Counted from the first letter of the stretch, positions 1-10,519 are shown. The stretch: 64,000 nt of DNA from Pseudomonas sp. GL-B-19 (GCF_019956415.1 NZ_JAHBDK010000016.1:1-64000), one strand, 5' to 3'. Notes: generated by a model from the letters alone, not told the origin. A program made the numbers and translations.

Positions 1-51
1 GCGATGGCAGGCTTGAGTACGCCATCGCCGGCAAGCCGGGCTCCTACAGAG
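1..51. repeat. REP element, right arm (window-edge partial)
   Basis: The window opens inside a REP doublet. Bases 20-51 carry the arm ending GGCTCCTACAG that recurs near 26450 and, inverted, at 32050. The other arm lies outside the window. It sits upstream of metG, and the rest of the metG upstream region (52-168) shows nothing else I can name. Confidence 0.75.
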
Positions 52-168
52 GCGTGATCCGTTGCGCGAATCCCCGTCACTCATCCAATGAAACAGGCTC
101 ACAAGGTGAAAAATATGCGCCGGCGCTTTATAGTGGCCGACCTCCGTTTCATCAAGTAGCCGAGCCCC

Positions 169-2220
169 ATGTCCGAGCCACGCAAGATCCTCGTCACCAG
201 CGCCCTGCCCTATGCCAATGGTTCGATCCATCTTGGCCACATGCTGGAATACATCCAGACCGATATGTGGGTGCGTTTCCAGAAGCACCGCGGCAATCAA
301 TGCATATATGTCTGCGCCGACGACGCCCACGGTTCGGCGATCATGTTGCGCGCGGAAAAGGAAGGCATCACCCCGGAACAACTGATCGCCAACGTCCAGG
401 CTGAACACAGCGCCGACTTTGCCGAGTTCCTGGTGGACTTCGACAACTTCCACTCCACTCACGCCGAAGAAAACCGTGAGCTGTCGAGCCAGATCTACCT
501 GAAGCTGCGCGACGCCGGGCACATCGCCCAGCGCTCGATCACGCAGTACTTCGACCCGGAAAAGAAAATGTTCCTGGCCGACCGCTTCATCAAGGGCACC
601 TGCCCGAAATGCGGCACCGAAGACCAGTACGGCGACAACTGCGAAAAATGCGGTGCGACCTACGCGCCAACAGATCTGAAGGATCCGAAGTCGGCCATCT
701 CTGGCGCCACGCCGGTGCTCAAGGATTCCCAACACTTCTTCTTCAAGCTGCCGGACTTCCAGGAGATGCTGCAAACCTGGACCCGCAGCGGCACCCTGCA
801 AGACGCCGTGGCCAACAAGATCGCCGAATGGCTGGACGCCGGCCTGCAACAGTGGGACATCTCCCGCGATGCGCCGTACTTCGGTTTCGAGATTCCTGAC
901 GAGCCAGGCAAATATTTCTACGTGTGGCTGGATGCGCCAATCGGCTACATGGCCAGCTTCAAGAACCTGTGCGACCGCACGCCGGAGCTGGACTTCGACG
1001 CGTTCTGGGGCAAGGACTCCACGGCCGAGCTTTACCATTTCATCGGCAAGGACATCGTCAACTTCCACGCCCTGTTCTGGCCAGCCATGCTCGAAGGCGC
1101 CGGCTTCCGTAAACCGACCGGCATCAACGTGCACGGCTACCTGACCGTCAACGGTCAGAAAATGTCCAAGTCCCGTGGCACCTTCATCAAGGCGCGGACG
1201 TATCTGGATCACCTGTCGCCGGAATACCTGCGCTACTACTACGCAGCCAAGCTGAGCCGTGGCGTCGACGACCTCGACCTGAACCTCGAAGACTTCGTGC
1301 AGAAGGTCAACTCGGACCTGGTCGGCAAAGTCGTCAACATCGCCAGTCGCTGCGCCGGTTTCATCCATAAAGGCAACGCTGGTGTGCTGGTGGCGGGCAA
1401 TGCTGCGCCTGAGCTTACCGACGCGTTCCTGGCGGCTGCGCCGAGCATAGCCGAGGCTTACGAGGCTCGCGACTTCGCCCGTGCCATGCGTGAAATCATG
1501 GGCCTGGCCGACCGTGCCAACGCCTGGATCGCCGACAAGGCACCGTGGTCGCTGAACAAACAGGAAGGCAAGCAGGACGAAGTCCAGGCCATCTGCGCAC
1601 TGGGCATCAACCTGTTCCGTCAGTTGGTGATTTTCCTCAAGCCGGTCCTGCCGCTACTGGCCGCCGACGCCGAGGCGTTCCTGAACGTCGCACCGCTGAC
1701 CTGGAACGACCACGCGACCTTGCTCAGCAACCATCAGCTGAACGAGTTCAAGCCGTTGATGACCCGCATCGACCCGGTAAAAGTGCAGGCCATGAGCGAT
1801 GCTTCCAAAGAAGACCTGACCGCCAGCGCAACCGACACCGGCGAAGCTGCACCGGCCGGCAACGGCGAACTGGCCAAGGATCCACTGTCGCCAGAGATCG
1901 AGTTCGACACCTTTGCTGCGGTCGACCTGCGCGTTGCGCTGATTCTCAAGGCCGAACACGTGGAAGGTGCTGACAAACTGCTGCGCCTGACCCTGGACAT
2001 CGGTGACGAGCAACGCAACGTGTTCTCCGGGATCAAGAGCGCTTACCCGGATCCGTCCAAGCTCGATGGTCGCCTGACCATGATGATTGCCAACCTCAAG
2101 CCACGGAAAATGAAGTTCGGCATCTCCGAAGGCATGGTGATGGCGGCCGGCCCTGGCGGTGAAGAAATCTACCTGCTCAGCCCTGATAGCGGCGCCAAGC
2201 CAGGTCAGCGCATCAAGTAA
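169..2220 (+). CDS. metG: Methionyl-tRNA synthetase
   Basis: Charges tRNA-Met with methionine in the cytoplasm. The protein has 683 residues, the usual length for the long, dimeric bacterial form. The class I signature HLGH is at residues 21-24 and KMSKS at 331-335. A zinc knuckle with cysteines at 145, 148, 158 and 161 fits the MetG1 subtype. The last ~110 residues form the C-terminal tRNA-binding (EMAP-II/Trbp111-like) domain, joined by an Ala/Glu-rich linker. The ATG at 169 gives the standard N-terminus just before the ATP-binding motif. It is followed by a strong hairpin terminator and then the rnf operon, so it looks monocistronic. Identification is secure. Confidence 0.98.
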   Translation: MSEPRKILVTSALPYANGSIHLGHMLEYIQTDMWVRFQKHRGNQCIYVCADDAHGSAIMLRAEKEGITPEQLIANVQAEHSADFAEFLVDFDNFHSTHAEENRELSSQIYLKLRDAGHIAQRSITQYFDPEKKMFLADRFIKGTCPKCGTEDQYGDNCEKCGATYAPTDLKDPKSAISGATPVLKDSQHFFFKLPDFQEMLQTWTRSGTLQDAVANKIAEWLDAGLQQWDISRDAPYFGFEIPDEPGKYFYVWLDAPIGYMASFKNLCDRTPELDFDAFWGKDSTAELYHFIGKDIVNFHALFWPAMLEGAGFRKPTGINVHGYLTVNGQKMSKSRGTFIKARTYLDHLSPEYLRYYYAAKLSRGVDDLDLNLEDFVQKVNSDLVGKVVNIASRCAGFIHKGNAGVLVAGNAAPELTDAFLAAAPSIAEAYEARDFARAMREIMGLADRANAWIADKAPWSLNKQEGKQDEVQAICALGINLFRQLVIFLKPVLPLLAADAEAFLNVAPLTWNDHATLLSNHQLNEFKPLMTRIDPVKVQAMSDASKEDLTASATDTGEAAPAGNGELAKDPLSPEIEFDTFAAVDLRVALILKAEHVEGADKLLRLTLDIGDEQRNVFSGIKSAYPDPSKLDGRLTMMIANLKPRKMKFGISEGMVMAAGPGGEEIYLLSPDSGAKPGQRIK

Positions 2221-2237
2221 GGTTGTGCGGTAAATCG

Positions 2238-2274
2238 ATCCCACAGTCGTGCCTGACGCGACTGTGGGATTTTC
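2238..2274 (+). terminator. Rho-independent terminator of metG
   Basis: A perfect 12-bp stem (2238-2249 with 2259-2270) with a 9-nt loop is followed by TTTC. It begins 17 nt after the metG stop codon. Confidence 0.8.
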
Positions 2275-2363
2275 ATATCTGGCCCACCCTCCGTCCTTGC
2301 CGGATAATGCCTAAGCTTTTTAGACCGCTCCGTTAAAAAGCCCCTGTTCTTGCCGGCACGATC

Positions 2364-2933
2364 ATGACCGAGATGCTTCTTACGCTTATCAGCGCTGCCC
2401 TGATCAACAATGTTGTGTTGCACTGGCCGCTGGGCGCCGATCCGCTGTTGGGTAACGAGCATCGGCAAGTGCACGCGCTGGGCATTGCGACATTCTGTTT
2501 GATGCTGGTGGTCGGCGTGTTGGGCTACTCAGCTGACCGCTGGCTGCTGGTCCCTCTGGAACTGACGTCGCTGCGCCTTTTCGTGTTCTTGCCACTAAGC
2601 GTTTTGTTGATTGGACCGTTGTTGAAAGTGCTGTCGCAGGCCCTGCCAACGCTGGCGTTCGACGGTCTCTGGCCGCTTCTTTTGGGCAACGCTGGCGTGC
2701 TCGGGCTGGCGCTGCTCAACGCTCAGGACGATAAAGGATTCTTTCACGCCACCTTCCTGAGCCTCGGTGCAGGGTTGGGGTTTTGGCTGGTGCTGAGCCT
2801 GTTCAGCGATTTGCGCCAACGCACACTCGATAACGATGTTCCCCTGCCCTTTCGCGGCCTGCCGATCGAGCTGATCGGCGCCGGATTGATCGCGGTGGCA
2901 TTTCTCGGATTTAGCGGACTGATCAAAACATGA
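2364..2933 (+). CDS. rnfA: Electron transport complex subunit RnfA (RsxA), cysteine-less
   Basis: Six-helix inner-membrane subunit of the Rnf/Rsx complex, 189 residues, with conserved family segments such as the N-terminal LINNVVL and the C-terminal LGFSGL. In E. coli RsxA (recalled alignment) Cys26 and a second Cys in a TTNC motif help hold the iron centre shared with RnfE. Here the equivalent positions are Asp26 (in GADPLLG) and Ala110 (in LGNAGVLG), so neither ligand is present. It is the first gene of rnfABDGE-nth and its stop codon overlaps the rnfB start (ATGA). The family assignment is firm; whether it still takes part in electron transfer is open. Confidence 0.88.
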   Translation: MTEMLLTLISAALINNVVLHWPLGADPLLGNEHRQVHALGIATFCLMLVVGVLGYSADRWLLVPLELTSLRLFVFLPLSVLLIGPLLKVLSQALPTLAFDGLWPLLLGNAGVLGLALLNAQDDKGFFHATFLSLGAGLGFWLVLSLFSDLRQRTLDNDVPLPFRGLPIELIGAGLIAVAFLGFSGLIKT

Positions 2934-4144
2934 GTTTGATTCAACGCATCGACGCCCTCTTGCCGCAGACTCAATGCGGCAAATGTGGCCACCCTGGATG
3001 CAAGCCCTACGCCGAAGGCATCGCCAGCGGCGAGCCAATCAACAAGTGCCCGCCCGGCGGCAGCGAAACCATCGCGGCCCTCGCCGAACTGTTGAAAGTA
3101 CCGGTGCTGGAACTGGACATCAGTCGCGGCTCGGCCCCGGCGCAGATTGCCTATATTCGCGAAGCCGAATGCATCGGTTGCACCAAATGCATCCAGGCCT
3201 GCCCGGTGGATGCCATCGTCGGTGCAGCCAAGTTGATGCACACGGTGATCATCGACGAGTGCACCGGTTGCGACCTTTGCGTAGCGCCCTGCCCGGTAGA
3301 CTGCATCGAGATGCGACCGTTGCCGCTGGCCACCGTATTGCCGATTGTCGGGGGCTTGGCCTTCAGCCTTGAAGAGCAACGAGCTCGCGCCGCCAAACGC
3401 GACCATGCACGGCGCCGATTCGAACAGCGCAATGCCCGCTTGCAGCGCGAGGAACAACAGAAACTCGCTGAACGCCAGGCCCGTGCGCAACGCACCGTTG
3501 TGCACACTGAAGTGACGACGCTCGACCCGGTACAGGCAGCGCTTGAACGCGTGCGCGCACAAAAAGCGGCGAGCGCCGATGCGGCGTTGAAAAAGGCCAA
3601 GATCGATCTGGCGATGAGTCGGGCGCAACTGAACAAGTCGCTCAAGGCCTTCGGGCATCCACCGACCTTCGAGCAGCAGTCGCAACTGATCGTGCTTCAG
3701 CAACAGTTCGAAGCCGCCGAACAGGCTTTGGCACAACTGGAAAGCAGTTCACCGCCAGTCCCGACACCGGTTGCCCCGGCGAAGGACGCCGAGTTGAAAC
3801 GGGCGAAGATCCAGTTGGCCATGCGCCGCGCCGAACTCAAGAAAGCCCAGACCAACGACGCACCGGCCGAACAGATCGAAGCCCTGCAACGCGCACTCAA
3901 CGAGGCGGAACAGGCCTTGCACATCGCTGAAGCGGCAAGCGAGCAGCCGTTGCCAGACCTGACGCGAGTCGAAAAGCGTCCCATCGATAGCCAGCTTCGA
4001 CAGCTGAAAACCGAATTGGCCTACGCCCGTGCCGACGTCAGCAAACTCGAACGAGGTGCGGACACCCCAAGCGAATTGATCGACAAGGCCCGCGCGCGCT
4101 TGCTGGAAGCCCAGCGCCAGGTGGATGCCTATGTCGCCCCTTGA
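2930..4144 (+). CDS. rnfB: Electron transport complex subunit RnfB with long C-terminal tail
   Basis: Iron-sulfur subunit that passes electrons into the Rnf complex. A first [4Fe-4S] site uses C16, C19, C24 and C40. Two ferredoxin clusters follow (C81/84/87/91 and C111/114/117/121). Two things are odd. The usual N-terminal membrane helix is missing: the protein starts directly at the [13 protein letters not shown] segment and no upstream start is possible because the ATG overlaps the rnfA stop. It is also about 404 residues instead of ~190, with a charged, Ala/Gln/Glu-rich helical tail from about residue 145 containing repeated blocks ([18 protein letters not shown]). That tail resembles the C-terminal tail of RnfC proteins, and no rnfC follows. 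Its stop overlaps rnfD. Confidence 0.9.
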   Translation: MSLIQRIDALLPQTQCGKCGHPGCKPYAEGIASGEPINKCPPGGSETIAALAELLKVPVLELDISRGSAPAQIAYIREAECIGCTKCIQACPVDAIVGAAKLMHTVIIDECTGCDLCVAPCPVDCIEMRPLPLATVLPIVGGLAFSLEEQRARAAKRDHARRRFEQRNARLQREEQQKLAERQARAQRTVVHTEVTTLDPVQAALERVRAQKAASADAALKKAKIDLAMSRAQLNKSLKAFGHPPTFEQQSQLIVLQQQFEAAEQALAQLESSSPPVPTPVAPAKDAELKRAKIQLAMRRAELKKAQTNDAPAEQIEALQRALNEAEQALHIAEAASEQPLPDLTRVEKRPIDSQLRQLKTELAYARADVSKLERGADTPSELIDKARARLLEAQRQVDAYVAP

Positions 4145-5117
4145 GTCAGTGGACGAACGCCTTCAGCAGGCCATGAAGCTGGTGTTGCTGGCCACCCTGC
4201 CGGGAATGCTGACGTTGTTCTGGCTGTATGGCTGGGGCGTATTGATTAACCTGATGCTGGCGGCCGCTACCGCGCTGGCGGTTGAAGGCGCCGTGTTGCG
4301 ACTGCGCCAGCGCCTGCTCAAACCGACATTGAGTGACGGCAGTGCGCTGGTCAGTGCGACGCTACTGGCACTGGCGTTGCCGCCCTACTGCCCGTGGTGG
4401 TTGACGGTCTGTGCGGCGGCGTTCGCGCTGCTCGGTAAACAGCTGTATGGCGGCGTTGGCAAGAATCCGTTCAACCCGGCGATGCTCGGCTTCGCCCTGG
4501 TGCTGGTGGCCTTTCCCCAGCAAATGACGCACTGGCCGTCTTCCCACGGCATGGACTTGCTGGGCGGCTTGCAACAGGTTTTCGGATTCAACCTCAGCGC
4601 TACACCAGATGCCTGGTCCCAGGCCACCGCGCTGGACAGCCTGCGAATCAACAAAAGCCTGACCATGGACGAACTCTTCGCCGGTAACCCGGCATTCGGC
4701 CATTTCGGCGGACGCGGCGTGGAATGGGTCAACCTGGCCTTTCTGTCTGGTGGCGCATTTCTCCTGCAACGGCGGGTGTTCAGCTGGCATGCGCCGGTCG
4801 GCATGCTCGCCAGCCTGTTCGTCATCAGCCTGCTGTGCTGGAACGGTTCAGGCTCCGACTCCCATGGCTCCCCCCTGTTTCATCTGCTGACCGGCGCCAC
4901 CATGCTGGGGGCTTTTTTCATTGTCACAGAACCGGTTTCCGGCGCCAAAAGCGCTGGTGCCCGGTTGCTCTTTGGTATCGGCGCAGGCTTGTTGACTTAC
5001 CTAATACGGACCTGGGGTGGCTATCCGGACGGCGTGGCATTTGCCGTGTTGCTGATGAACCTTTGTGTGCCAGCGCTGGAGCGCTTTGTCGCGTCCAGGC
5101 AGGAAGTGACCCCATGA
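4131..5117 (+). CDS. rnfD: Electron transport complex subunit RnfD (RsxD)
   Basis: Multi-helix membrane subunit that carries covalently bound FMN. The flavinylation motif TGAT lies in the segment [13 protein letters not shown], and the conserved [13 protein letters not shown] block near the C-terminus is intact. I chose the ATG at 4131, which has AGGTGG six bases upstream; an ATG at 4125 is also in frame but abuts that ribosome binding site. Either start overlaps the end of rnfB, so rnfC is truly absent from its usual place between B and D. About 328 residues. The stop overlaps the rnfG start (ATGA). ApbE-type flavin transfer is expected from family knowledge; no apbE lies in this window. Confidence 0.92.
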   Translation: MSPLESVDERLQQAMKLVLLATLPGMLTLFWLYGWGVLINLMLAAATALAVEGAVLRLRQRLLKPTLSDGSALVSATLLALALPPYCPWWLTVCAAAFALLGKQLYGGVGKNPFNPAMLGFALVLVAFPQQMTHWPSSHGMDLLGGLQQVFGFNLSATPDAWSQATALDSLRINKSLTMDELFAGNPAFGHFGGRGVEWVNLAFLSGGAFLLQRRVFSWHAPVGMLASLFVISLLCWNGSGSDSHGSPLFHLLTGATMLGAFFIVTEPVSGAKSAGARLLFGIGAGLLTYLIRTWGGYPDGVAFAVLLMNLCVPALERFVASRQEVTP

Positions 5118-5725
5118 GCCGAGCCTCCAGCGTGGTGATTCTGGTGCTGCTCGCCGGGCTGGGAGTCGGAGCGACCTACTTCGTGCAACGCATTAGCGCT
5201 CCGCGCATTGCCGCTGAACAACGGTTGATCGACAGCCGCAACCTGCTCGACCTGCTACCACCGGCAACTTACGACAATCAACCGTTGGAACAGCCGCTCA
5301 ACCTCGCCAACATCACGCTGCCCAACAGCACGCTGCTGGGCGGCTACCTGGCGGCCAAGGCCGGCCAACCGAGCGCGGTATTACTGCGCAGCCAGACCAT
5401 GGGCTACGAAGGCTCAATCGAATTGCTGATTGCCATCGATCCCAACGGCAAATTGTTGGGAGTCAAAACCCTCAAGCAATCGGAAACTCCGGGACTGGGT
5501 GGCAAGATCGGCGACTGGCCCAATACCTGGCTCCAGGCATTTGCCGGCAAGTCTCGAAGCGATCCCGACGACGCTGGCTGGGCCCTGAAAAAGGATCAGG
5601 GGCAATTCGATCAGGTGGCGGGTGCAACCAGCACCTCAAGGGCGGTGATCAGTGCCATTCACGACGCGTTACGCTACTTCGATGAACACCGCCAACAATT
5701 GATCGGGGGTAACGTCCATGACTAA
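5114..5725 (+). CDS. rnfG: Electron transport complex subunit RnfG (RsxG)
   Basis: Periplasm-facing flavoprotein subunit of Rnf, 203 residues. An N-terminal membrane anchor (about residues 5-22) is followed by an FMN-binding domain. The family block ETPGLGGKI is present, and the flavinylation site is the Thr of the C-terminal AGATSTS motif. The ATG at 5114 overlaps the rnfD stop, and the gene's 3' end overlaps rnfE by 8 bases, so translation is coupled. Both covalent-flavin subunits (D and G) therefore look functional, in contrast to the degenerate iron-site subunits A and E. Confidence 0.92.
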   Translation: MSRASSVVILVLLAGLGVGATYFVQRISAPRIAAEQRLIDSRNLLDLLPPATYDNQPLEQPLNLANITLPNSTLLGGYLAAKAGQPSAVLLRSQTMGYEGSIELLIAIDPNGKLLGVKTLKQSETPGLGGKIGDWPNTWLQAFAGKSRSDPDDAGWALKKDQGQFDQVAGATSTSRAVISAIHDALRYFDEHRQQLIGGNVHD

Positions 5726-6227
5726 GTCATCGACCCTGAAAAACTCGTTGATGCTTGCGCCCCTGATCGGCGCCACGACGTCCTGGATGGCGGCGCTGGG
5801 GTTGTGGCTGATGTTCATTGTGGTGATCAGCGCTTATGGCGTTGGCATGTGGGCCTTGCGATCCCGACTGGTTCCGTCCGCCCGCTTGCTTGCCTGCCTC
5901 CTGCTGGCCGCCACGCTCACCAGCTGCGCGCAAATGGCCGCACAAGCCTGGTCACTTCAATGGCACCAACCGGTGGCGCTTTACGCAGGATTGATCGCCC
6001 TGCAATGTGTTGTGCTGGAGTACAACGGTTTCTTTCAGAGCCCACGTCTTGATCGGTTGCGACTGTGCGCTCTGTTTGGCGCGCTGATGGTCGGCCTGGG
6101 CCTGCTTCGCGAACTGGTTGGCAACGGTGGCCTGCAGCTCGCCACGCTGGCCCCCGGCGGGTTCATTCTGCTGGGAGTGTTGATCGCCGCACGTCAGGCC
6201 TGGCCCCGCTCGACGCCCTCACCTTGA
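5718..6227 (+). CDS. rnfE: Electron transport complex subunit RnfE (RsxE), short
   Basis: Membrane subunit homologous to RnfA, 169 residues, shorter than the ~200-240 typical of RnfE. Of the two conserved cysteines expected to bind the intramembrane iron centre, the first is replaced by Ala14 (LMLAPLIGATTS against LLGLCPLLAVTS in E. coli, recalled) while the second, Cys97, is kept. The LRELVGNGG block, conserved in the family, is present. It is last in the rnf group; nth follows after 28 bases. Assignment is by position, hydrophobic profile and these blocks. Confidence 0.85.
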   Translation: MTKSSTLKNSLMLAPLIGATTSWMAALGLWLMFIVVISAYGVGMWALRSRLVPSARLLACLLLAATLTSCAQMAAQAWSLQWHQPVALYAGLIALQCVVLEYNGFFQSPRLDRLRLCALFGALMVGLGLLRELVGNGGLQLATLAPGGFILLGVLIAARQAWPRSTPSP

Positions 6228-6255
6228 TTGACTGTTTTTAGGAAACGCATTGCCC

Positions 6256-6894
6256 ATGAATGCCGCAAAACGTTTGGAAATTTTCCGCAGGTTTCACGAA
6301 GACAACCCGGAACCGAAGACTGAACTGGCCTATTCATCGCCATTCGAATTGCTGATTGCCGTGATTCTTTCCGCCCAGTCGACCGATGTCGGCGTCAACA
6401 AGGCCACCGCCAAACTCTATCCCGTGGCCAATACACCGGCCGCGATCCATGCGCTGGGCGTCGAGGGCCTGTCGGAATACATCAAGACGATCGGTTTGTT
6501 TAACAGCAAAGCGAAAAACGTGATCGAAACCTGTCGACTGCTGGTGGAGCGCCATGGCGGCGAAGTGCCGCAAACCCGCGAGGAACTGGAAGCGCTACCC
6601 GGCGTCGGCCGCAAGACGGCGAACGTGGTGCTCAATACTGCCTTTCGCCAACTGACCATGGCGGTGGACACCCACATTTTTCGGGTCAGCAACCGCACCG
6701 GCATTGCTCCCGGCAAGAATGTAGTCGAGGTGGAGCAGAAACTGATGAAGTTTGTGCCCAAGCAATACTTGCTGGACTCCCATCACTGGCTGATCCTTCA
6801 TGGGCGCTACGTGTGCCTGGCCCGCAAGCCCCGCTGCGGCAGTTGCCGGATCGAAGATTTGTGCGAATACAAGCAAAAGACCTCGGACGATTGA
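6256..6894 (+). CDS. nth: Endonuclease III
   Basis: Base-excision repair glycosylase/AP lyase acting on oxidised pyrimidines. 212 residues. The helix-hairpin-helix with the catalytic lysine is seen in LPGVGRKTANVVL, the catalytic Asp in VDTHIFRVSNR, and the C-terminal [4Fe-4S] cluster cysteines in CLARKPRCGSCRIEDLC. I start at ATG 6256 because the protein then begins MNAAKRLEIF like E. coli Nth; a TTG at 6250 is in frame and closer to AGGA. It sits directly after rnfE, an arrangement conserved in gamma-proteobacteria, and probably shares the transcript. Confidence 0.96.
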   Translation: MNAAKRLEIFRRFHEDNPEPKTELAYSSPFELLIAVILSAQSTDVGVNKATAKLYPVANTPAAIHALGVEGLSEYIKTIGLFNSKAKNVIETCRLLVERHGGEVPQTREELEALPGVGRKTANVVLNTAFRQLTMAVDTHIFRVSNRTGIAPGKNVVEVEQKLMKFVPKQYLLDSHHWLILHGRYVCLARKPRCGSCRIEDLCEYKQKTSDD

Positions 6895-7001
6895 GGCACT
6901 ATTAGATTTATTGATCCATCGATTGAAAAAATCTTTTTTACCCGCCGGTCGATTGTCGATATAAGGAGCGCCAAAGGCAGTCTTAGCCTGGAGTTGACCT
7001 T

Positions 7002-7181
7002 ATGAGCACTGGCAAAGAGCAATTGGACGTAGAAGACGACTTCACACCCGTTGAGGCCGATGACGCTGAACCGGTGGTTGAAGTGGCAAAGACCAACCTG
7101 AGCAAACGCCGCACCATCGACAATTTGCTGGAGGAGCGCCGACTTCAAAAGCAATTGGCCGATTACGATTTTGACCTTTAA
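7002..7181 (+). CDS. PA3496-family small acidic protein
   Basis: A 59-residue acidic protein (from MSTGKEQL to ADYDFDL) with an acidic N-terminal half (EDD, EADDAEP) and a basic/helical C-terminal half (SKRRTIDNLLEERRLQKQLADY). It matches the small gene found just after nth in other pseudomonads (PA3496 in P. aeruginosa; a putative envelope-integrity family by database naming). GGAG lies 8 bases upstream of the ATG at 7002. It is followed at once by a terminator. The function is not known to me. Confidence 0.8.
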   Translation: MSTGKEQLDVEDDFTPVEADDAEPVVEVAKTNLSKRRTIDNLLEERRLQKQLADYDFDL

Positions 7182-7186
7182 CACCT

Positions 7187-7213
7187 AAAAGCCTCCCGAA
7201 ACGGAGGCTTTTT
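7187..7213 (+). terminator. Rho-independent terminator
   Basis: A 10-bp stem AAAAGCCTCC / GGAGGCTTTT with a short loop and T-run, 5 bases after the stop of the PA3496-family gene. It can also end the opposite-strand response regulator transcript poorly, as the A-run lies upstream of the stem. Confidence 0.85.
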
Positions 7214-7263
7214 ACTAAGTGCCGATCCCTGATGAGCGCCTCCTCATCAGCCGTTAGTGGCAC

Positions 7264-7890
7264 TTAAACCAGACCATTGCGTTGAGCCAGTTCGATCAAA
7301 TCGACCAGGGAGCGCGCATTGAGTTTCAACAACAGGCGAGTTTTGTAAGTACTGACGGTTTTATTGCTGAGGAACATTCCATCGGCAATCTCCTTATTGG
7401 TCTTGCCTCTGGCCAACTGTTGCAACACCATCATTTCGCGCCCGGACAGACGATCCACCATATCGGCTTCACTGGCATTGCCAAGACTGGACCGTACGGT
7501 ATGCAACGCTTGATTCGGAAAGTAACTGTAGCCTGAAAGAACGGCTTTTATCGCACTGAGCAATTCAGTGAGGTCCTGCTGTTTGCAAACATAGCCTGCA
7601 GCCCCTGACTGCATACAACGCATGGAAAAATGCCCGGGCGCTTGTGAAGTCAATATCAACACTTTAAGAGGCATCGCCGTCGATGTCAGTCGCGCAATGA
7701 CTTCCAGCCCATCCAGCTTCGGTATTCCAATATCCAGAATGACAATATCCGGCATAAGTTCGCGGGCCAGTTGTAATGCGTCCACGCCGTTATCTGTTTC
7801 TGCAATGACTTCGTAGCCATGGCGCTCCATTAGCATACGTACCGCAAGACGAATGACGGGGTGATCATCCACGATCAGCACTTTATTCAT
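7264..7890 (-). CDS. NarL/FixJ-family response regulator (BvgA/RocA1-like)
   Basis: A 208-residue two-component response regulator. An N-terminal receiver domain carries the acidic pair DD8-9, phospho-acceptor D53 (IVILDIGIPK) and a K in the switch region (CKQQ). A C-terminal LuxR-type helix-turn-helix follows (LSGREMMVLQQLARGKTNKEIA). I start at ATG 7890 (MNKVLIVDDHP); a TTG 12 bases upstream is possible but lengthens the receiver oddly. No histidine kinase gene is adjacent, so its partner is encoded elsewhere. It resembles BvgA/RocA1-type regulators that act on biofilm, fimbrial or efflux genes, but the target cannot be read from this window. Confidence 0.88.
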   Translation of the reverse strand: MNKVLIVDDHPVIRLAVRMLMERHGYEVIAETDNGVDALQLARELMPDIVILDIGIPKLDGLEVIARLTSTAMPLKVLILTSQAPGHFSMRCMQSGAAGYVCKQQDLTELLSAIKAVLSGYSYFPNQALHTVRSSLGNASEADMVDRLSGREMMVLQQLARGKTNKEIADGMFLSNKTVSTYKTRLLLKLNARSLVDLIELAQRNGLV

Positions 7891-8486
7891 GGGCAAGTCC
7901 AATTTTCGCTGTTCGAATTTTTAGAGCCCGCACAATAGCCTAGTCGTTTCATCCATGGCATGCCGCCCCCCTCAGCGACCCACACCGAGAGACATTCCCT
8001 ACAAACAAGAAGGATAATTCTTACAAGATTTGCACAAATACTGTGTTTCTTAAATTTTATCCGTCCATCAGCGCGCGGCTTTTTGAAATTTTTGTGTATC
8101 GAATTACATCCTAAAAAATTAATGGGGCAGGACAGTGAACGTGCAGCCCGACAAACACCGGCGATTGGGCTACGCTTAAAAAACAACCAACACTTCAACC
8201 CTAAACACTCACACCTTGGAGGCGCAGCATCAACCACCTGGCCAACATAATGCTAATAGATCAACATCGAGCAACACTCCAGCATTAAAGATCAACATAA
8301 CTCTTCTTAAAACACGAACAGCAGCTATACCCGACCCACTATTAATCCAGCTACTATAAGACCCACTAGAAACCCAACTAAAAGGACCCACAAAATAACA
8401 ACAACTCCAATACAACCAAACTAAAATACACTTGAGAAACCCAAACTTACAAATCGAGAAAAGATAGTCCTTTATGAGCAAAAAAC
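7891..8486. other. 596-bp intergenic region with G-poor, C>G stretch
   Basis: No convincing gene. Bases 7960-8160 hold the presumed promoter region of the response regulator. From about 8230 to 8486 the + strand becomes AT-rich and strikingly G-poor: in 8281-8460 I count 15 G against 51 C in 180 bases, with repeats of ACCCAC/CCCAC. A + strand transcript here would be C-rich and nearly unstructured, as in Rho-loading (rut) leaders. Confidence 0.6.
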
Positions 8487-9068
8487 ATGATAAAACCCAA
8501 ATCAAGAATTACCAACCCCATGACAATCATCGCGGTATTTGCAACACTATCTGAAACTTCAGCTGCCATTTCGCTCCCCTTTCTCGATAATGATGAACGC
8601 AAGATTTACATCTGGTTCCTTATCAGCTTCCCCTTTTATTTGCTTTTCCTATTCTTCGCCACACTCAACTTCAACTACCGATCACTGTACGCCCCCTCTG
8701 ATTTTGAGAAGGGAAAACATTTCATAAAGGTGATGGCCAACGCTGATCAATCGGAAAGTTTCGCACCGACAGACTCGACCAAGCACTGGATTGAGCATCA
8801 GGTACGGTTACCGGCATTGCTAAAGGATCTACACATCGTTGATGTACGAAGGATGAGCAAAAAAATGGAATTCAACACGTTGATCGAGAAGGTCCAGGCA
8901 CCTCAAGCCCCCTCTGCACGGTTGATCGTATTTCTTACGTGTACCGATTCAGAAGCGCTACTGAAAGAAAGCGCGCTCAAGTATTCAAAGCAAACAAGGA
9001 AACGCAGCCACACAGCGTTCTGGGTCGCTTATAACGTGAGTTCACAGGGTGTGACGACTATGGCTTGA
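8487..9068 (+). CDS. Hypothetical membrane-anchored protein, accessory
   Basis: A 193-residue protein I do not recognise by name. The first ~75 residues hold two likely membrane segments (IIAVFATLSETSAAISLPF and WFLISFPFYLLFLFFATL) ending in NFNYRSLYAPSDF, a layout I have seen in other uncharacterised bacterial proteins. The remaining ~115 residues are soluble and basic. AT-richer, less biased codon use than its neighbours and the AT-rich upstream region suggest recent acquisition. No clear Shine-Dalgarno precedes ATG 8487; an in-frame ATG at 8520 is an alternative. No neighbour hints at function. Confidence 0.6.
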   Translation: MIKPKSRITNPMTIIAVFATLSETSAAISLPFLDNDERKIYIWFLISFPFYLLFLFFATLNFNYRSLYAPSDFEKGKHFIKVMANADQSESFAPTDSTKHWIEHQVRLPALLKDLHIVDVRRMSKKMEFNTLIEKVQAPQAPSARLIVFLTCTDSEALLKESALKYSKQTRKRSHTAFWVAYNVSSQGVTTMA

Positions 9069-9198
9069 GTGCCCGATAGTCGAACAGGACAACTCTCTAA
9101 AACTCAGAGAGAGAAAAATGCAGAAGGAATGGTACGAGTAACAAGAAGAACGTTGAAAAACACAAGGCGCGACAGGAAAAACTTCCCTTTTCAGAATT

Positions 9199-9223
9199 GT
9201 GGCCTTGTCACCGACAAGGCCAC
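9199..9223 (-). terminator. Perfect hairpin downstream of argG
   Basis: An 11-bp perfect stem GTGGCCTTGTC / GACAAGGCCAC with a 3-nt loop, 25 bases past the argG stop. There is no strong T-run on either strand, so it may stabilise the 3' end rather than terminate by itself. Confidence 0.5.
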
Positions 9224-9247
9224 AGCTCTATGACTGCTTCAACGGGC

Positions 9248-10465
<1,218 letters not shown>

Positions 10466-10519
10466 GCCATCACTCCACGGGATTCTACGGAAAGCCGGGA
10501 AGTCTACCGCTCAAACGCG

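Noticed and set aside
8230..8505. 91-codon minus-strand frame rich in Trp, Ser and Cys
   Set aside because: It is the complement of the G-poor stretch; the odd composition follows from base skew and it overlaps the gene at 8487.
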